Positions 9,064 through 18,149 of a DNA stretch of 52,818 nucleotides are shown in pieces. The DNA is from Sediminimonas qiaohouensis DSM 21189 (GTDB taxonomy: Bacteria > Pseudomonadota > Alphaproteobacteria > Rhodobacterales > Rhodobacteraceae), in NCBI RefSeq assembly GCF_000423645.1, contig NZ_AUIJ01000017.1, forward strand, positions 1-52,818, given 5' to 3'. How positions within the stretch are numbered: the first letter of the stretch is position 1; every line of letters begins with the position of its first letter. Under the pieces are notes generated by a model. The model saw only the letters and a list, made by a program, of their open reading frames with translations. It had not been told where the DNA came from and did no database searches. A program made the translations under genes and the position numbers.

Positions 9064-9176
9064 GGCCTGGTTGCTGCCGTTGGGGCATGGCACCAATGCG
9101 CGGAATAGAGGCGCGTAGCGCCGCCGCGCATCGCCGGGCCGCTCCCCCGGCACGGCGATGCGCGGCTTCCAAGCCG
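9064..9176. repeat. Palindromic intergenic repeat, family 1, copy 2
   Basis: Sits in the 376-base gap 8983-9358 between the converging MDR gene and livF; no gene was recognised in this gap. GCCGCGCATCGCCG (9123-9136) pairs perfectly with CGGCGATGCGCGGC (9153-9166), a 14-bp stem with a 16-base loop. The left flank, GGCCTGG-TTGCTGCCGTT then CCAATGCGCGGAATAG, matches copies at 5790 and 44485. Confidence 0.75.
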
Positions 9177-9305
9177 GTTGTGCAATGTCCGCTCAAGGCC
9201 ATCTTGTTTCGCCCCACCCTGCGTAGCAGGCAGTATTTTCATTGGGCAACGCGAGAACCTGATCGAACGCACCATTTGACAACGAACCACAGCCGACCGA
9301 ATGAG

Positions 9306-9335
9306 AACGCGCGCACCGACCGGGACGCGCGTTTT
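9306..9335 (+). terminator. Candidate rho-independent terminator
   Basis: AACGCGCG (9306-9313) pairs with CGCGCGTT (9326-9333) across a 12-base loop and is followed by a short T run. It lies downstream of the MDR gene and before the livF stop, so it could end either transcript. The T run is weak. Confidence 0.4.
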
Positions 9336-9358
9336 GCTATCACGGGGCCGGCGGGCGT

Positions 9359-10066
9359 TCAGACCTCCAACCACTCCTTGCGGATATCGGCGCGGGTCTT
9401 GAAGTCCTCGGGGGTGCCCTCGTAGACGATCTCGCCGTGGCCCATGACATACACCCGCGCGGCGATGCGCAGGGCGATCGACAGCTTCTGCTCGACCAGC
9501 AGGATCGCCACCCCCGCGCGCGCGATATCAGCGATCATGTCGCCGACCTGCTGCACGATCTTGGGCGCCAACCCCTCGGTCGGCTCGTCGATGATGATCA
9601 GGTCCGGGTTCCCCATCAAGGTGCGGCACATGGTCAGCATCTGCTTTTCCCCGCCCGACAGTACACCGGCAAGGTTATCCGCCCGCTCCTTGAGGTTGGG
9701 GAACATCTCGAGCATCTCCTCGATGGTCCAGCGGCCGGGCTTTTTCATGTCTTTGATCCCTAGGATCAGGTTCTCGCGCACCGTCATCATGGGAAAGATA
9801 TCCCGGCTTTCAGGCACATAGCCCAAACCCAGATGCGCGATGCGGTAGCTCTCCAGCCCATCGATACGCTGCCCCTTGAAGGTGATCTCGCCCTTGGGCG
9901 GCACCTCGCCCATGATCGCCTTGGCGGTGGTCGACCGCCCCACGCCGTTGCGCCCCAAGAGCGCGATAACCTCGCCCGGCATGATTTCCATGTGTACACC
10001 GCGCAGGACGTGGCTCTTGCCGTAAAAGGCATGCAGGTCCTTCACCGTCAGCATCGGTTCGGTCAT
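9359..10066 (-). CDS. livF: Branched-chain amino acid-type ABC importer, ATP-binding subunit LivF
   Basis: 235-aa ATPase of the HAAT (Liv) importer family that powers uptake of amino acids or aromatic, alicyclic or dicarboxylic acids. The ABC signature LSGGEKQM and Walker B LIIIDEPTEGL are clear. The Walker A reads GRNGVGRST, with Arg44 where lysine is usual. Comparable NG-GR variants do, to my recollection, occur among LivF homologues, so it may still be active. It overlaps livG by 4 bases and is the last gene of the livKHMGF operon. Confidence 0.9.
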   Translation of the reverse strand: MTEPMLTVKDLHAFYGKSHVLRGVHMEIMPGEVIALLGRNGVGRSTTAKAIMGEVPPKGEITFKGQRIDGLESYRIAHLGLGYVPESRDIFPMMTVRENLILGIKDMKKPGRWTIEEMLEMFPNLKERADNLAGVLSGGEKQMLTMCRTLMGNPDLIIIDEPTEGLAPKIVQQVGDMIADIARAGVAILLVEQKLSIALRIAARVYVMGHGEIVYEGTPEDFKTRADIRKEWLEV

Positions 10067-10842
10067 TGCGCACCTCCCGCCAGTACCTGCTGTTCGTCCT
10101 CGTCGCCCAGATACGCCTCGCGCACACGGGGATCGCCGCGGATTTCCTCGGGCGTGCCGGTAGCAATGATCTGGCCATACACCAGAACCGAAATACGGTC
10201 GGCAAGGTTGAAAACGACGCCCATGTCATGCTCGACGATGATCAGGGTCTTGCCCGCTGTCGCCTGCTCGATCAGGGCCACGGCCCTGTCGGTTTCCGAA
10301 TGGCTCATCCCCGCCGTCGGCTCGTCCAGCAAGACAACATCGGCGCCCCCCGCGATCGTAATGGCGATCTCGAGCGTGCGCTGATCGGCATAAGGCAGCA
10401 GGGCCGCGGGCAAATGCGCCTTGTCCAGAAGGCCGACCCGCTCCAGCACCTCGCCGGTCTTCTGCTGCACCTCGCGCAGGTTCCCCACGTTGCGCCAAAA
10501 GCTGTAGCCATGCCCAAGCGAATAGAGCACGCCGCAGCGCACGTTCTCGCGCACGGTCATGTTGGCGAAAATGTTGGACACCTGGAAACTGCGCGACAGG
10601 CCCATACGGTTGATCACATGCGGCGGCAGGCCGGTGATCTCTTCGCCCTTGAGTTTCACGCTGCCCTCTGTCGGGTGATACAGCCCCGATATCAGGTTGA
10701 ACAACGTGGACTTGCCCGCACCGTTCGGGCCGATGATGGCGTGCCGCTCACCCGGCTCCAGGTCCAGATCGACGCCACAGATGATCTCGGCGGGGCCAAA
10801 GTTCTTCTTGAGGCCCTTGATTGAAAGCGCGGGCGTGCTCAT
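10063..10842 (-). CDS. livG: Branched-chain amino acid-type ABC importer, ATP-binding subunit LivG
   Basis: 259-aa ABC ATPase that pairs with LivF on the cytoplasmic face of the importer. Walker A GPNGAGKST is canonical near residues 38-46. The signature region reads PYADQRTLEIA in place of LSGGQ, as LivG-type proteins often deviate. Walker B is VVLLDEPTAGM, and EHDMGVVF follows with the switch histidine. ATGA overlaps with livM and livF show translational coupling. An intact lysine here means that at least one composite ATP site does not depend on the substituted LivF residue. Confidence 0.92.
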   Translation of the reverse strand: MSTPALSIKGLKKNFGPAEIICGVDLDLEPGERHAIIGPNGAGKSTLFNLISGLYHPTEGSVKLKGEEITGLPPHVINRMGLSRSFQVSNIFANMTVRENVRCGVLYSLGHGYSFWRNVGNLREVQQKTGEVLERVGLLDKAHLPAALLPYADQRTLEIAITIAGGADVVLLDEPTAGMSHSETDRAVALIEQATAGKTLIIVEHDMGVVFNLADRISVLVYGQIIATGTPEEIRGDPRVREAYLGDEDEQQVLAGGAQ

Positions 10843-12125
10843 GCGTGGCCCTCCTCATTGTTGCGGGCCAGCCGCAGCGTGACAAACCCGGCCCCGAAGA
10901 ACCCAAGGATCAGGATCCAGCTCAGCGGCGTATCGATTCCCAGATGCAAACCGAACGGCTCGAACACTTCGCCATAACCATTGGACCAGCGCACGGCGAC
11001 CTCGATCAGGATGACAAGCCCGGTAAACGCCAGCGCGACGCCAACAGCCTGCTGCACCCGCCGGATCAGCATCTCGCGGGCGCCGCCGTGGCGGAAAATC
11101 TCCAACAGGCCAAACACCATCCCGGCAACACCGCCGGGGGCATACATCACGATGGCGATGAACAGCAGACCCAGATACAGCAACCATGCCTCGGAATAAT
11201 CCGACAGCATCGATTGCATGTAAGTCAGCAGGATCGCCCCCATGATCGGCCCGGTGAAATACCGAATCCCCCCGATATACGCCATCAGCAGCACCAGTCC
11301 CGACGGCACCAGCGACAGGGATTCAGGGGTGAATATCTCGTAGTTCACCGCCGACATGCCACCCGCGAGCCCTGCAAACGCCCCCGCGAAGATGAACACC
11401 AGGTACCGCACGCGGTTCGGGTCATAACCGACAAATTGCACCCGCTCGGGGTTGTCGCGCGTCGCCTCTGACATCTTGCCAAGCGGCGTGCGGGTGAAGG
11501 CGTAGATGCCAAGGGTGCCGACGAACGTCCAGAACGCGATGAACCAATAGACATCCTCGACCGGCCCCATCGACAGGCCAAACGCCTGCGGCCCAACCAT
11601 CCGGTCGCCCGTCACGCCCATTTCGCCGCCAAAGATCGACCCGAACATATAGCCCGCCGCCGCCACCAACTCGGCCACGCCGAGCGAGATCATCGCGAAC
11701 GGCACGCCCGAGCGCTTGCAAGACGGCCAGCCGATAACCGCCCCCGCCAGCGCCCCGATGGCAAAGCCGACGACCGGCAGCATGAAAACGGGGTAGTTGC
11801 TCCAGAACGCTGAGTTGCCCGCGTCGATGGCATTCATGGCATGCAGGGCCGCATACCCTCCGAGGCCGAAATACACCGCATGGCCAAAGGACAGCAGCCC
11901 GCCGCGCCCCAGCAGCATGTTGTAAGACAGCGCGAAGACGATGTTGATCCCCATCGCCGCCGTCAGCGAATACATCGTGCGCGACGGATCGAAGAACGGG
12001 ATCAGCAGCAGCACGACAGCCATGACAACGAATGGCACGAACCGCTGACGGATTTTCACCGCCCGCGAGGGGGCCAGGTGCTCATAGCTTTGCACCGAAT
12101 TGCTTTGCATTGAATTATCACTCAC
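10839..12125 (-). CDS. livM: Branched-chain amino acid-type ABC importer, permease LivM
   Basis: 428-aa inner-membrane permease, one half of the LivHM channel. Many hydrophobic helices are evident, with the family segment SYNMLLGRGGLLSFGHAVYF after the first helices and a conserved loop near LGIYAFTRTPLGK. It is somewhat longer than compact LivM proteins, with extra hydrophobic sequence at the C-terminus. The N-terminus carries a short Ser/Asn/Gln-rich stretch. It overlaps livH by 4 bases upstream and livG by 4 bases downstream. Confidence 0.9.
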   Translation of the reverse strand: MSDNSMQSNSVQSYEHLAPSRAVKIRQRFVPFVVMAVVLLLIPFFDPSRTMYSLTAAMGINIVFALSYNMLLGRGGLLSFGHAVYFGLGGYAALHAMNAIDAGNSAFWSNYPVFMLPVVGFAIGALAGAVIGWPSCKRSGVPFAMISLGVAELVAAAGYMFGSIFGGEMGVTGDRMVGPQAFGLSMGPVEDVYWFIAFWTFVGTLGIYAFTRTPLGKMSEATRDNPERVQFVGYDPNRVRYLVFIFAGAFAGLAGGMSAVNYEIFTPESLSLVPSGLVLLMAYIGGIRYFTGPIMGAILLTYMQSMLSDYSEAWLLYLGLLFIAIVMYAPGGVAGMVFGLLEIFRHGGAREMLIRRVQQAVGVALAFTGLVILIEVAVRWSNGYGEVFEPFGLHLGIDTPLSWILILGFFGAGFVTLRLARNNEEGHA

Positions 12126-13054
12126 AGCTCACGATCCCCCATCAGGCCTCGCGGGCGCACCATCAAGATCAGCACCAGCATCAGGAACGGGATCATCGGC
12201 GCCAGCGACGCGATCGTGATACCTCCCAACTCCGAGGTTGCACTCAGGCCAAGCCAGCCGAAGATATCGGCAAATGAGGCGTCGATGCCAACGGCAAAGG
12301 TCTGCATCAGCCCCAGCAGCATCGCGGCAAGAAAGGCGCCGGTCAGGCTCCCAAGGCCGCCGACGACGACCACGACGAAAACGATCGGACCCATCTGAAC
12401 GGCCATTGCCGGGTCCGTCACCAGGTAATTGCCGCCAATGACGCCGGCCAGACCAGCCAGTGCACAACCCGCGCCAAACACCGACATGAAGATGCGCGGC
12501 ACGTTATGCCCCAGGTGCCCCACCATGTGCGGATGCGTCAGCGCCGCCTGGATGATAAGCCCCGCACGTGTCCGGTTGAGGATAAACCAGAGTGCCGCCA
12601 GCATGCCGACTGACACAAGCAGGATGAACACGCGGTAAGCCGGGTACTGCGCCCCGAACAGCTCGAACATCGGGAAATCCAGCAACTCGGGCACGCGGTA
12701 ATCCACCGCGTTGCGGCCCCAGATGATCTTGACCACCTCGTCGATCAGGTAGGCCAGCCCGAAGGTGAACAACAGCTCCGCCACGTGGCCATTGGCATGC
12801 ACGCTTCGCAGGCCCCATTTCTCGACCGCGGCGCCAACCAGCCCCACCAGAACGGGCGCCAGGATCAACGCGATCCAGAAGTTCGTGACCCCCGCAATCG
12901 AATATGCGAAGTACGCCCCCAGCATGTAAAAACTGGCATGCGCGAAGTTCAGCACGCCCATCATGCTGAAGATAAGCGTCAGGCCGCTGGACAACATGAA
13001 CAGCAGCAGCCCGTAAATCACCCCGTTCAGGAGCGAGAATACGATCGTTTCCAT
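12122..13054 (-). CDS. livH: Branched-chain amino acid-type ABC importer, permease LivH
   Basis: 310-aa inner-membrane permease of the Liv family. METIVFSLLNGVIYGLLLF is the characteristic first helix, and FAHASFYMLGAYFAY and GGLGSLTGAF are conserved family segments. It follows livK after 97 bases that contain a strong hairpin (13114-13133), an arrangement that usually lowers permease expression relative to the binding protein. It overlaps livM by 4 bases. Confidence 0.92.
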   Translation of the reverse strand: METIVFSLLNGVIYGLLLFMLSSGLTLIFSMMGVLNFAHASFYMLGAYFAYSIAGVTNFWIALILAPVLVGLVGAAVEKWGLRSVHANGHVAELLFTFGLAYLIDEVVKIIWGRNAVDYRVPELLDFPMFELFGAQYPAYRVFILLVSVGMLAALWFILNRTRAGLIIQAALTHPHMVGHLGHNVPRIFMSVFGAGCALAGLAGVIGGNYLVTDPAMAVQMGPIVFVVVVVGGLGSLTGAFLAAMLLGLMQTFAVGIDASFADIFGWLGLSATSELGGITIASLAPMIPFLMLVLILMVRPRGLMGDREL

Positions 13055-13113
13055 CAGGACCTCTTTTCAGAAGGGGTTCCGCACCTCTGCACCCAAAACT
13101 GCGCGGGAGGAAA

Positions 13114-13133
13114 CGGGCGGCCGAAGCCGCCCG
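13114..13133 (-). terminator. Intercistronic attenuator hairpin between livK and livH
   Basis: CGGGCGGC (13114-13121) and GCCGCCCG (13126-13133) form a perfect 8-bp stem. On the transcribed strand the loop is TTCG, and a short TTTCC follows. Placed after the binding-protein gene, it probably terminates part of the transcripts or protects the livK mRNA 3' end, giving more binding protein than permease. Confidence 0.7.
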
Positions 13134-13151
13134 CTCAGACGTGCCGACAGA

Positions 13152-14387
13152 TCAGCGCGACGGCCGCTCCATCTCGCAGCTCGTCGGCGGAGCGGTTGCG
13201 CTGGCCGGGATGCGGGCCTCGTCGCTTGCCGTCCAGCCAAGGCCGGTATCCTCGACATCGCGCTCGACATCCGCCGAGAAGGTCGAAACGAACAGGTCCT
13301 GTAACACCTGGTGATCCTCGGCGCGCATCGTCACCGTGCCGTAGGGGCCTTCATAGGTCATCCCCTCCATGGCAAAGGCGATATCCACCGGATCGTTGCT
13401 CCCGGCCTTTTCGGCCGCCATATCGAGGAAATGCACCGCGTTATAGGCCCGATGATAGTAGTAGTCGTTCTCTGAGTAGGTTTCCTCGAAATCCTCGATA
13501 CGCGCGATCTGCTCGTCGGTCGTGGGATAGTTTTCCACGAATTCCGAGATTTGCATCACCTGCCCGACTGCAGCCTCGCCCATAGCCGTCGCCGCCCCGA
13601 GCGAGCCGCCATAATACGTCAAGATCGGCGCCTCGAGGCCGGAATCGATCGCGGCCTTGACCAGCAGGACCATGTCCGCGCCCCAGTTCCCGGTGATGAC
13701 GGCATCGGCATCCGAGCTGATGATCTTCTGGATGTACGGGGTGAAGTCCTTGACCCGGCCCAACGGGTGCAATTCGTTGCCCACGATCTCGATATCGGGG
13801 CGCTTCTCCTCCAGCTGCCCGACGGCGGCGGATGCCACGGCCTTGCCGAACGAGTAGTCCTGCCCGATGACATAGACCTTCTCGATTTCGTCGCGCTCGG
13901 CGATCCAGTCGGTCGCGGCGGACATCTTCATGTCCACGTGGCTGTCGAAACGGAAATGCCAGAACGAGCATTTCTCGTTCGTGAACGCCGGGTCCACCGC
14001 GGCATAGTTCAGGAACAGGATCTCGTCGCCGGGGTTACGCTTGTTATGCTTGTTGACCGCGTCGATGATCGCCGACGCCACCGAAGAGCCGTTGCCCTGC
14101 GCGATGAACCGAATGCCGCGGTCGATCGCCTTTTGAAGCTGCACGAGCGATTCCTTGGGGCTGACCTTGTTGTCGAACGGCACCATTTCCAAGTCGGCAC
14201 CGTTCATGCCGCCGGCCTCGTTCACCTCGGACACGGCATGCGACCATTGCTTGAACCCCGCATCGCCCGACGGCCCGAAAGGCCCCGAAAGCGGATCGAT
14301 AAACGCGATTTTGACGGTTTCTGCGGATGCGCCCATTGCGGCGAATCCCATTGCTGCCGCGAGTGCAGCGGATTTCACTAGTTTCAT
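13152..14387 (-). CDS. livK: Periplasmic substrate-binding protein of the Liv-type importer
   Basis: 411-aa type I periplasmic binding protein. Residues 1-22 form a signal peptide cleaved around ASA-ET, and the mature protein opens with the family segment VKIAFIDPLSGPFG. GGGAGGAAAAA precedes the ATG. It is first in the livKHMGF operon and divergent from the acyl-CoA dehydrogenase operon at 14514, sharing a control region of 126 bases. That coupling to acyl-CoA catabolism, plus the two CoA ligases nearby, suggests an organic acid ligand rather than an amino acid. This is inference; ligand residues were not resolved. Confidence 0.9.
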   Translation of the reverse strand: MKLVKSAALAAAMGFAAMGASAETVKIAFIDPLSGPFGPSGDAGFKQWSHAVSEVNEAGGMNGADLEMVPFDNKVSPKESLVQLQKAIDRGIRFIAQGNGSSVASAIIDAVNKHNKRNPGDEILFLNYAAVDPAFTNEKCSFWHFRFDSHVDMKMSAATDWIAERDEIEKVYVIGQDYSFGKAVASAAVGQLEEKRPDIEIVGNELHPLGRVKDFTPYIQKIISSDADAVITGNWGADMVLLVKAAIDSGLEAPILTYYGGSLGAATAMGEAAVGQVMQISEFVENYPTTDEQIARIEDFEETYSENDYYYHRAYNAVHFLDMAAEKAGSNDPVDIAFAMEGMTYEGPYGTVTMRAEDHQVLQDLFVSTFSADVERDVEDTGLGWTASDEARIPASATAPPTSCEMERPSR

Positions 14388-14484
14388 TTTTTCCTCCCGT
14401 ATCGAAAAGCGGCCAAGCCGGCACGCCCTCCTTGACCCGGATGAAAAGATGATATTGCTTGCATGTCAAGAGTTGTGAAATACT

Positions 14485-14501
14485 ATTCCGCAAAGCGAAA
14501 T
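14485..14501. promoter_or_regulatory. Candidate IclR-type operator in the livK/acyl-CoA dehydrogenase divergent region
   Basis: ATTCCGC-AAA-GCGAAAT, 7-base arms with 6 of 7 complementary pairs and a 3-base spacer. It is centred about 20 bases before the acyl-CoA dehydrogenase ATG. Geometry and composition resemble the repeats at 2277-2291 and 2302-2316 upstream of the operon that encodes the IclR regulator. Binding is inferred. Confidence 0.5.
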
Positions 14502-14513
14502 ACCGGAGACGCC

Positions 14514-15692
14514 ATGCCTGACGCAGCCATAGATCCCGCGCAGTTCCGACGCGAAATTTGCGAATGGATCATCGCCAATTGCCCCGAAGGCCTGCGCGAT
14601 CAACCCATGAGCGAAGACAGCATCGTCTGGGGCGGCCGGCGGTGGACGTTTCGCGACGATGATCAACGCATCTGGCTGGACCGCGCCATTGCAAAGGGCC
14701 TGACCGCACCGCGTTGGCCAACCGAGTATGGCGGCGGCGGCATGACGCGCGAGCAGGAAAAGATCCTGCGCGAGGAAATGTCCCGCCTCGGCGCGCCTCC
14801 ACCATTGGAGAGCTTTGGCTTGTGGATGCTGGGCCCCGCGCTTATGGCCTTTGGCAACGAGACGCAGAAGGCGCAGCACCTGCCGCCCATCACGCGCGGC
14901 GAAATCCGCTGGTGCCAGGGCTATTCCGAGCCCGGAGCCGGCAGCGACCTGGCCAATGTGCAAACCCGGGCCGAGGACATGGGCGATCATTACCTCGTCA
15001 ACGGGCAAAAGGTCTGGACCTCCTACGCCGATCGCGCCGATTGGATCTTTGCGCTGGTGCGCACTGACCGCGACGCGCCCAAGCATAAGGGCATTTCATT
15101 CCTGCTGATGGACATGGAAACCCCCGGCATCACCACCCGTCCGATCCGCCTGATTTCGGGCAAATCGCCCTTCTGCGAGACGTTCTTCGACAACGTCAAG
15201 GTGCCCAAGGAAAACCTCGTGGGCGAGGTGAATCGCGGCTGGGACATCGCGAAATACCTACTCACGCACGAGCGCGAAATGATCGGCGGCGGGGCGCGCG
15301 GGCTACTTGGCGGCCGGTCCCTGGGCGCGTTCCTCGATGGTCTCGACGACAACGTCCTGAGCGATCCCGTGATTCGCGCCGAGGCGATGGCGGCCGAGGT
15401 GGACACCCTCGCCTTCGCCATGACGATGGAGCGCTACAAGGACCACGCCGAGGCGGGCGGCGGCGTCGGCAATGCCAGCGCGATGTTGAAATACTACGGC
15501 ACCGAATTGAACAAGCGCCGCTACGAGCTGCTGATGTCCGCCGCCGGCAGCGGTGCGCTGGAATGGGACGGGGCGCACGGGGCGCTGGCGCCGGAATGGC
15601 TGCGCACCAAGGCCAATTCGATCGAAGGCGGCACATCCGAGGTGATGCTCGACATCATCGCCAAGCGGGTACTTGAATTGCCAAGCGCATGA
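14514..15692 (+). CDS. Acyl-CoA dehydrogenase, large-subunit type (PimC-like)
   Basis: 392-aa flavoprotein that introduces an alpha,beta double bond into an acyl-CoA. It shows the family segments QGYSEPGAGSDLA, NGQKVWTSYA and the C-terminal EGGTSEVMLDIIAKRVL. Length and motifs match the larger partner of heteromeric pairs such as pimeloyl-CoA dehydrogenase. The ATG at 14514 is preferred over an in-frame ATG at 14463 because GGAGA precedes it and homology begins here. It is the first gene of an operon that runs to 24569. The second subunit follows after 8 bases. Confidence 0.88.
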   Translation: MPDAAIDPAQFRREICEWIIANCPEGLRDQPMSEDSIVWGGRRWTFRDDDQRIWLDRAIAKGLTAPRWPTEYGGGGMTREQEKILREEMSRLGAPPPLESFGLWMLGPALMAFGNETQKAQHLPPITRGEIRWCQGYSEPGAGSDLANVQTRAEDMGDHYLVNGQKVWTSYADRADWIFALVRTDRDAPKHKGISFLLMDMETPGITTRPIRLISGKSPFCETFFDNVKVPKENLVGEVNRGWDIAKYLLTHEREMIGGGARGLLGGRSLGAFLDGLDDNVLSDPVIRAEAMAAEVDTLAFAMTMERYKDHAEAGGGVGNASAMLKYYGTELNKRRYELLMSAAGSGALEWDGAHGALAPEWLRTKANSIEGGTSEVMLDIIAKRVLELPSA

Positions 15693-15700
15693 GGACAACA

Positions 15701-16834
15701 ATGACAAGCCTTCTGGACACTGAAGAAGAGGTCATGCTGCGCGACGCCGCGCGTGGATTTCTGGACAGCGCCGCGCCGGTTTCGGCCCTGCGCACCAACC
15801 GCGATGCCGGTCGACCCCACGACCCCGGCCTATGGCGGGAAATGGCGCAGATGGGCTGGGCCGGCGTCCTGATCCCCGAACCCTTGGGCGGCGCCGACAT
15901 GGGCCACCGCGCCGCCGGTATCCTGGCACAGGAAATGGGCGTTACCCTGACCGCCTCGCCGTTCCTGTCCTCGGCCGTGATCGCGGCCACGGCCCTGCGC
16001 AGCGCCGCATCGGACCGCGCCAATGACGCCCTGTCGCACATCGCCGCGGGCGATGAGACATACGCCCTGGCGATCGACGAAGCAGCCAAACACGCCCCCG
16101 AACAATGCGCACTTCGCGCCGAACCCGCGGGCAACGGATACCGCCTGTCGGGGTCCAAGACATTTGTCGCGGATGGCGCCAGCGCCACAAGGGTGCTTGT
16201 GCTGGCACGCACGGGCGGCATCCCCGGCGAGGCGGCGGGCCTTAGCCTGTTCGACATCGACACTGATCGCGCCGGCCTGACCCGCGCCCGCCTTGATACC
16301 GTGGACGCGCGCGATCATGCGCGCCTTGAGTTCAACGGGGTCGAGGCCACCGGCGATGACCTGCTGGGCGAGACCGACAATGCCATGCACCTGCTGCGCC
16401 CCGCGCTTGATGCCGGTCAGGCCGCGCTGGCGGCGGAATTGACCGGGCTGGCCACCGGGGTCACGGACATGACACTGGGCTATCTCAAGGAACGCCGCCA
16501 GTTCGACCGCACCATCGGCAGCTTCCAGGCCCTGCAACACCGCGCCGCGCACCTGTGGGCCGAGATCGAGGTCACCGCCTCGGCGATCGCCAACGCGGGC
16601 CGGGTGCTGGATGAAACACCGGATGACGCAACGTTGGCGGTGTCTTTGGCCAAGGCGCGTGCCACACATACCGCCAATCTGGCGGTGCGAGAGGGCGTAC
16701 AGATGCATGGCGGTATCGGCATGACCGACGATCACGATGCCGGGTTTTACATGAAACGCGCCCGCGTCGGGGCGGAATGGCTGGGCGATTACGGCTACCA
16801 CGCCGCGCGCGTCGCCGCCGCACGCGGATTCTGA
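15701..16834 (+). CDS. Acyl-CoA dehydrogenase, small-subunit type (PimD-like)
   Basis: 377-aa acyl-CoA dehydrogenase, probable partner of the preceding gene. The N-terminal helical domain is followed by a beta domain with GSKTFVADGASA, then ERRQFDRTIGSFQALQHRAA and VQMHGGIGMTDDHDAG. An ATG at 15689 overlaps the previous stop, but GAGG at 15691-15694 is well placed for the ATG at 15701, which I chose. Such paired genes commonly form alpha2beta2 complexes acting on bulky, dicarboxylic or steroid-like acyl-CoAs. The exact substrate cannot be inferred. Confidence 0.87.
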   Translation: MTSLLDTEEEVMLRDAARGFLDSAAPVSALRTNRDAGRPHDPGLWREMAQMGWAGVLIPEPLGGADMGHRAAGILAQEMGVTLTASPFLSSAVIAATALRSAASDRANDALSHIAAGDETYALAIDEAAKHAPEQCALRAEPAGNGYRLSGSKTFVADGASATRVLVLARTGGIPGEAAGLSLFDIDTDRAGLTRARLDTVDARDHARLEFNGVEATGDDLLGETDNAMHLLRPALDAGQAALAAELTGLATGVTDMTLGYLKERRQFDRTIGSFQALQHRAAHLWAEIEVTASAIANAGRVLDETPDDATLAVSLAKARATHTANLAVREGVQMHGGIGMTDDHDAGFYMKRARVGAEWLGDYGYHAARVAAARGF

Positions 16835-16850
16835 GGGAGGATACACCAAG

Positions 16851-17675
16851 ATGAAAATGACACCGGAAACGCTGTTTGATCTGACCGGCAAGGTCGCACT
16901 GGTAACGGGCGGGGCCACCGGCATTGGCCGCATGGCCGCCGAGGGGCTGATGGGCGCTGGCGCCCGCGTCCTGATCGCCAGCCGCAAGGCCGACGCCTGC
17001 GAGGCCGTCGCGCAAGAGCTGAACGCACTGGGCCTCAAGGGCAAGGCCGAAGGGTTCGGCGGCGACGTCGGCACCGAAGAGGGGGTGGAGGCCCTCGCCG
17101 CCGAGGTCGCGGCGCGCACCGACAAGCTTCATATCCTGATGAACAACGCCGGCCGCACATGGGGCGATCCGCTGGGGCAGCACCCCTACAAGGCGTGGGA
17201 AAAGCTGCTGTCGGTCAACGTCACCGGCATGTTCCACCTCACGCAGACGCTGCTGCCGCTCTTACGCGCCGCCAGCGCCCCGGGCGATCCGGCGCGCGTC
17301 GTCAACGTCGGCAGCGTCATGGGGGACATTCCCAAGGGCACGATGACCTATTCCTACGCCACCTCCAAGGGCGCGGTGCACCACCTGACGCGCGTCCTGT
17401 CGAACGATCTGGCGCCCGAGGGGATCACCGTCAACGCCATCGCGCCGGGGCCTTTCGTGTCGAACATGACGGCCTTCGCCATCGGCACCGAGGAAGGCCA
17501 GGACAAGGCCGCCAAGGGCGTGCCCCTTGGCCGCGTCGGCCAGCCCGAGGATATCGCCGGGGCGCTTCTCTACCTGTGCGGGCGCGGCGGTGCCTACGTG
17601 TCGGGCGCGATCCTGCCGCTGTCGGGGGGCATGCAGTCGAACGCGCCCGGCAACCTCTTCAACGAGGATCTGTAG
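16851..17675 (+). CDS. SDR-family oxidoreductase
   Basis: 274-aa classical SDR with TGGATGIG near residue 19, NNAG, and the active-site YATSK motif with an upstream conserved serine in GSVMGD. A likely role is NAD-linked oxidation of a hydroxyacyl intermediate or reduction of a keto group. It lies 16 bases after the acyl-CoA dehydrogenase pair and 3 bases before the MaoC gene. If the operon handles 4-oxo acids, this or the SDR at 18146 would be the candidate for making the 4-hydroxy derivative, but sequence alone does not decide it. Confidence 0.85.
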   Translation: MKMTPETLFDLTGKVALVTGGATGIGRMAAEGLMGAGARVLIASRKADACEAVAQELNALGLKGKAEGFGGDVGTEEGVEALAAEVAARTDKLHILMNNAGRTWGDPLGQHPYKAWEKLLSVNVTGMFHLTQTLLPLLRAASAPGDPARVVNVGSVMGDIPKGTMTYSYATSKGAVHHLTRVLSNDLAPEGITVNAIAPGPFVSNMTAFAIGTEEGQDKAAKGVPLGRVGQPEDIAGALLYLCGRGGAYVSGAILPLSGGMQSNAPGNLFNEDL

Positions 17676-17678
17676 GCC

Positions 17679-18149
17679 ATGCCCGAAACCATCACCCGCG
17701 CCGACATGGCCGCCCGCGTGGGGCAATCGCTTGGCTCGTCGCGCTGGTTCACCGTGGACCAGTCTATGATCGACGGCTTTGCCGACATCACCCACGACCA
17801 CCAGTTCATCCATGTCGATCCCGCCGCAGCCGCACAAACGCCGTTTGGCGGCACCATCGCGCATGGGTTTCTAACGCTGTCGCTGCTGTCGGCGATGGTC
17901 TACGATGCAGTGCCCACGATGGAGGGAGTCACCATGGGCGTGAACTACGGCTTTGACCGGGTTCGCTTCGTCAGTCCGGTCATGGTGAACGCGCGCGTGC
18001 GCGGGCACTTCACCCTCGCCGCGTTCGACGAGCCGGGCCCGGACGAGGTGCAGACAACCCTCGACGTTGAGGTCGAGATTGAGGGCACCGACAAACCCGC
18101 GCTCGTCGCGCGCTGGCTGGGCCGCAGATATTTCGGAGGCGAAAAATGA
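17679..18149 (+). CDS. MaoC-family (R)-specific enoyl-CoA hydratase
   Basis: 156-aa single hot-dog domain of the MaoC/PhaJ type, which hydrates trans-2-enoyl-CoA to (R)-3-hydroxyacyl-CoA. The catalytic pair is visible as Asp40 and His45 in ITHDHQFIHVD, followed by FGGTIAHGFLTLSLL, which shapes the acyl pocket. The stop overlaps the next SDR start by 4 bases. Pairing of a MaoC hydratase with an HSD17B4-like dehydrogenase resembles the peroxisomal MFE-2 route, here as separate genes. Confidence 0.88.
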   Translation: MPETITRADMAARVGQSLGSSRWFTVDQSMIDGFADITHDHQFIHVDPAAAAQTPFGGTIAHGFLTLSLLSAMVYDAVPTMEGVTMGVNYGFDRVRFVSPVMVNARVRGHFTLAAFDEPGPDEVQTTLDVEVEIEGTDKPALVARWLGRRYFGGEK

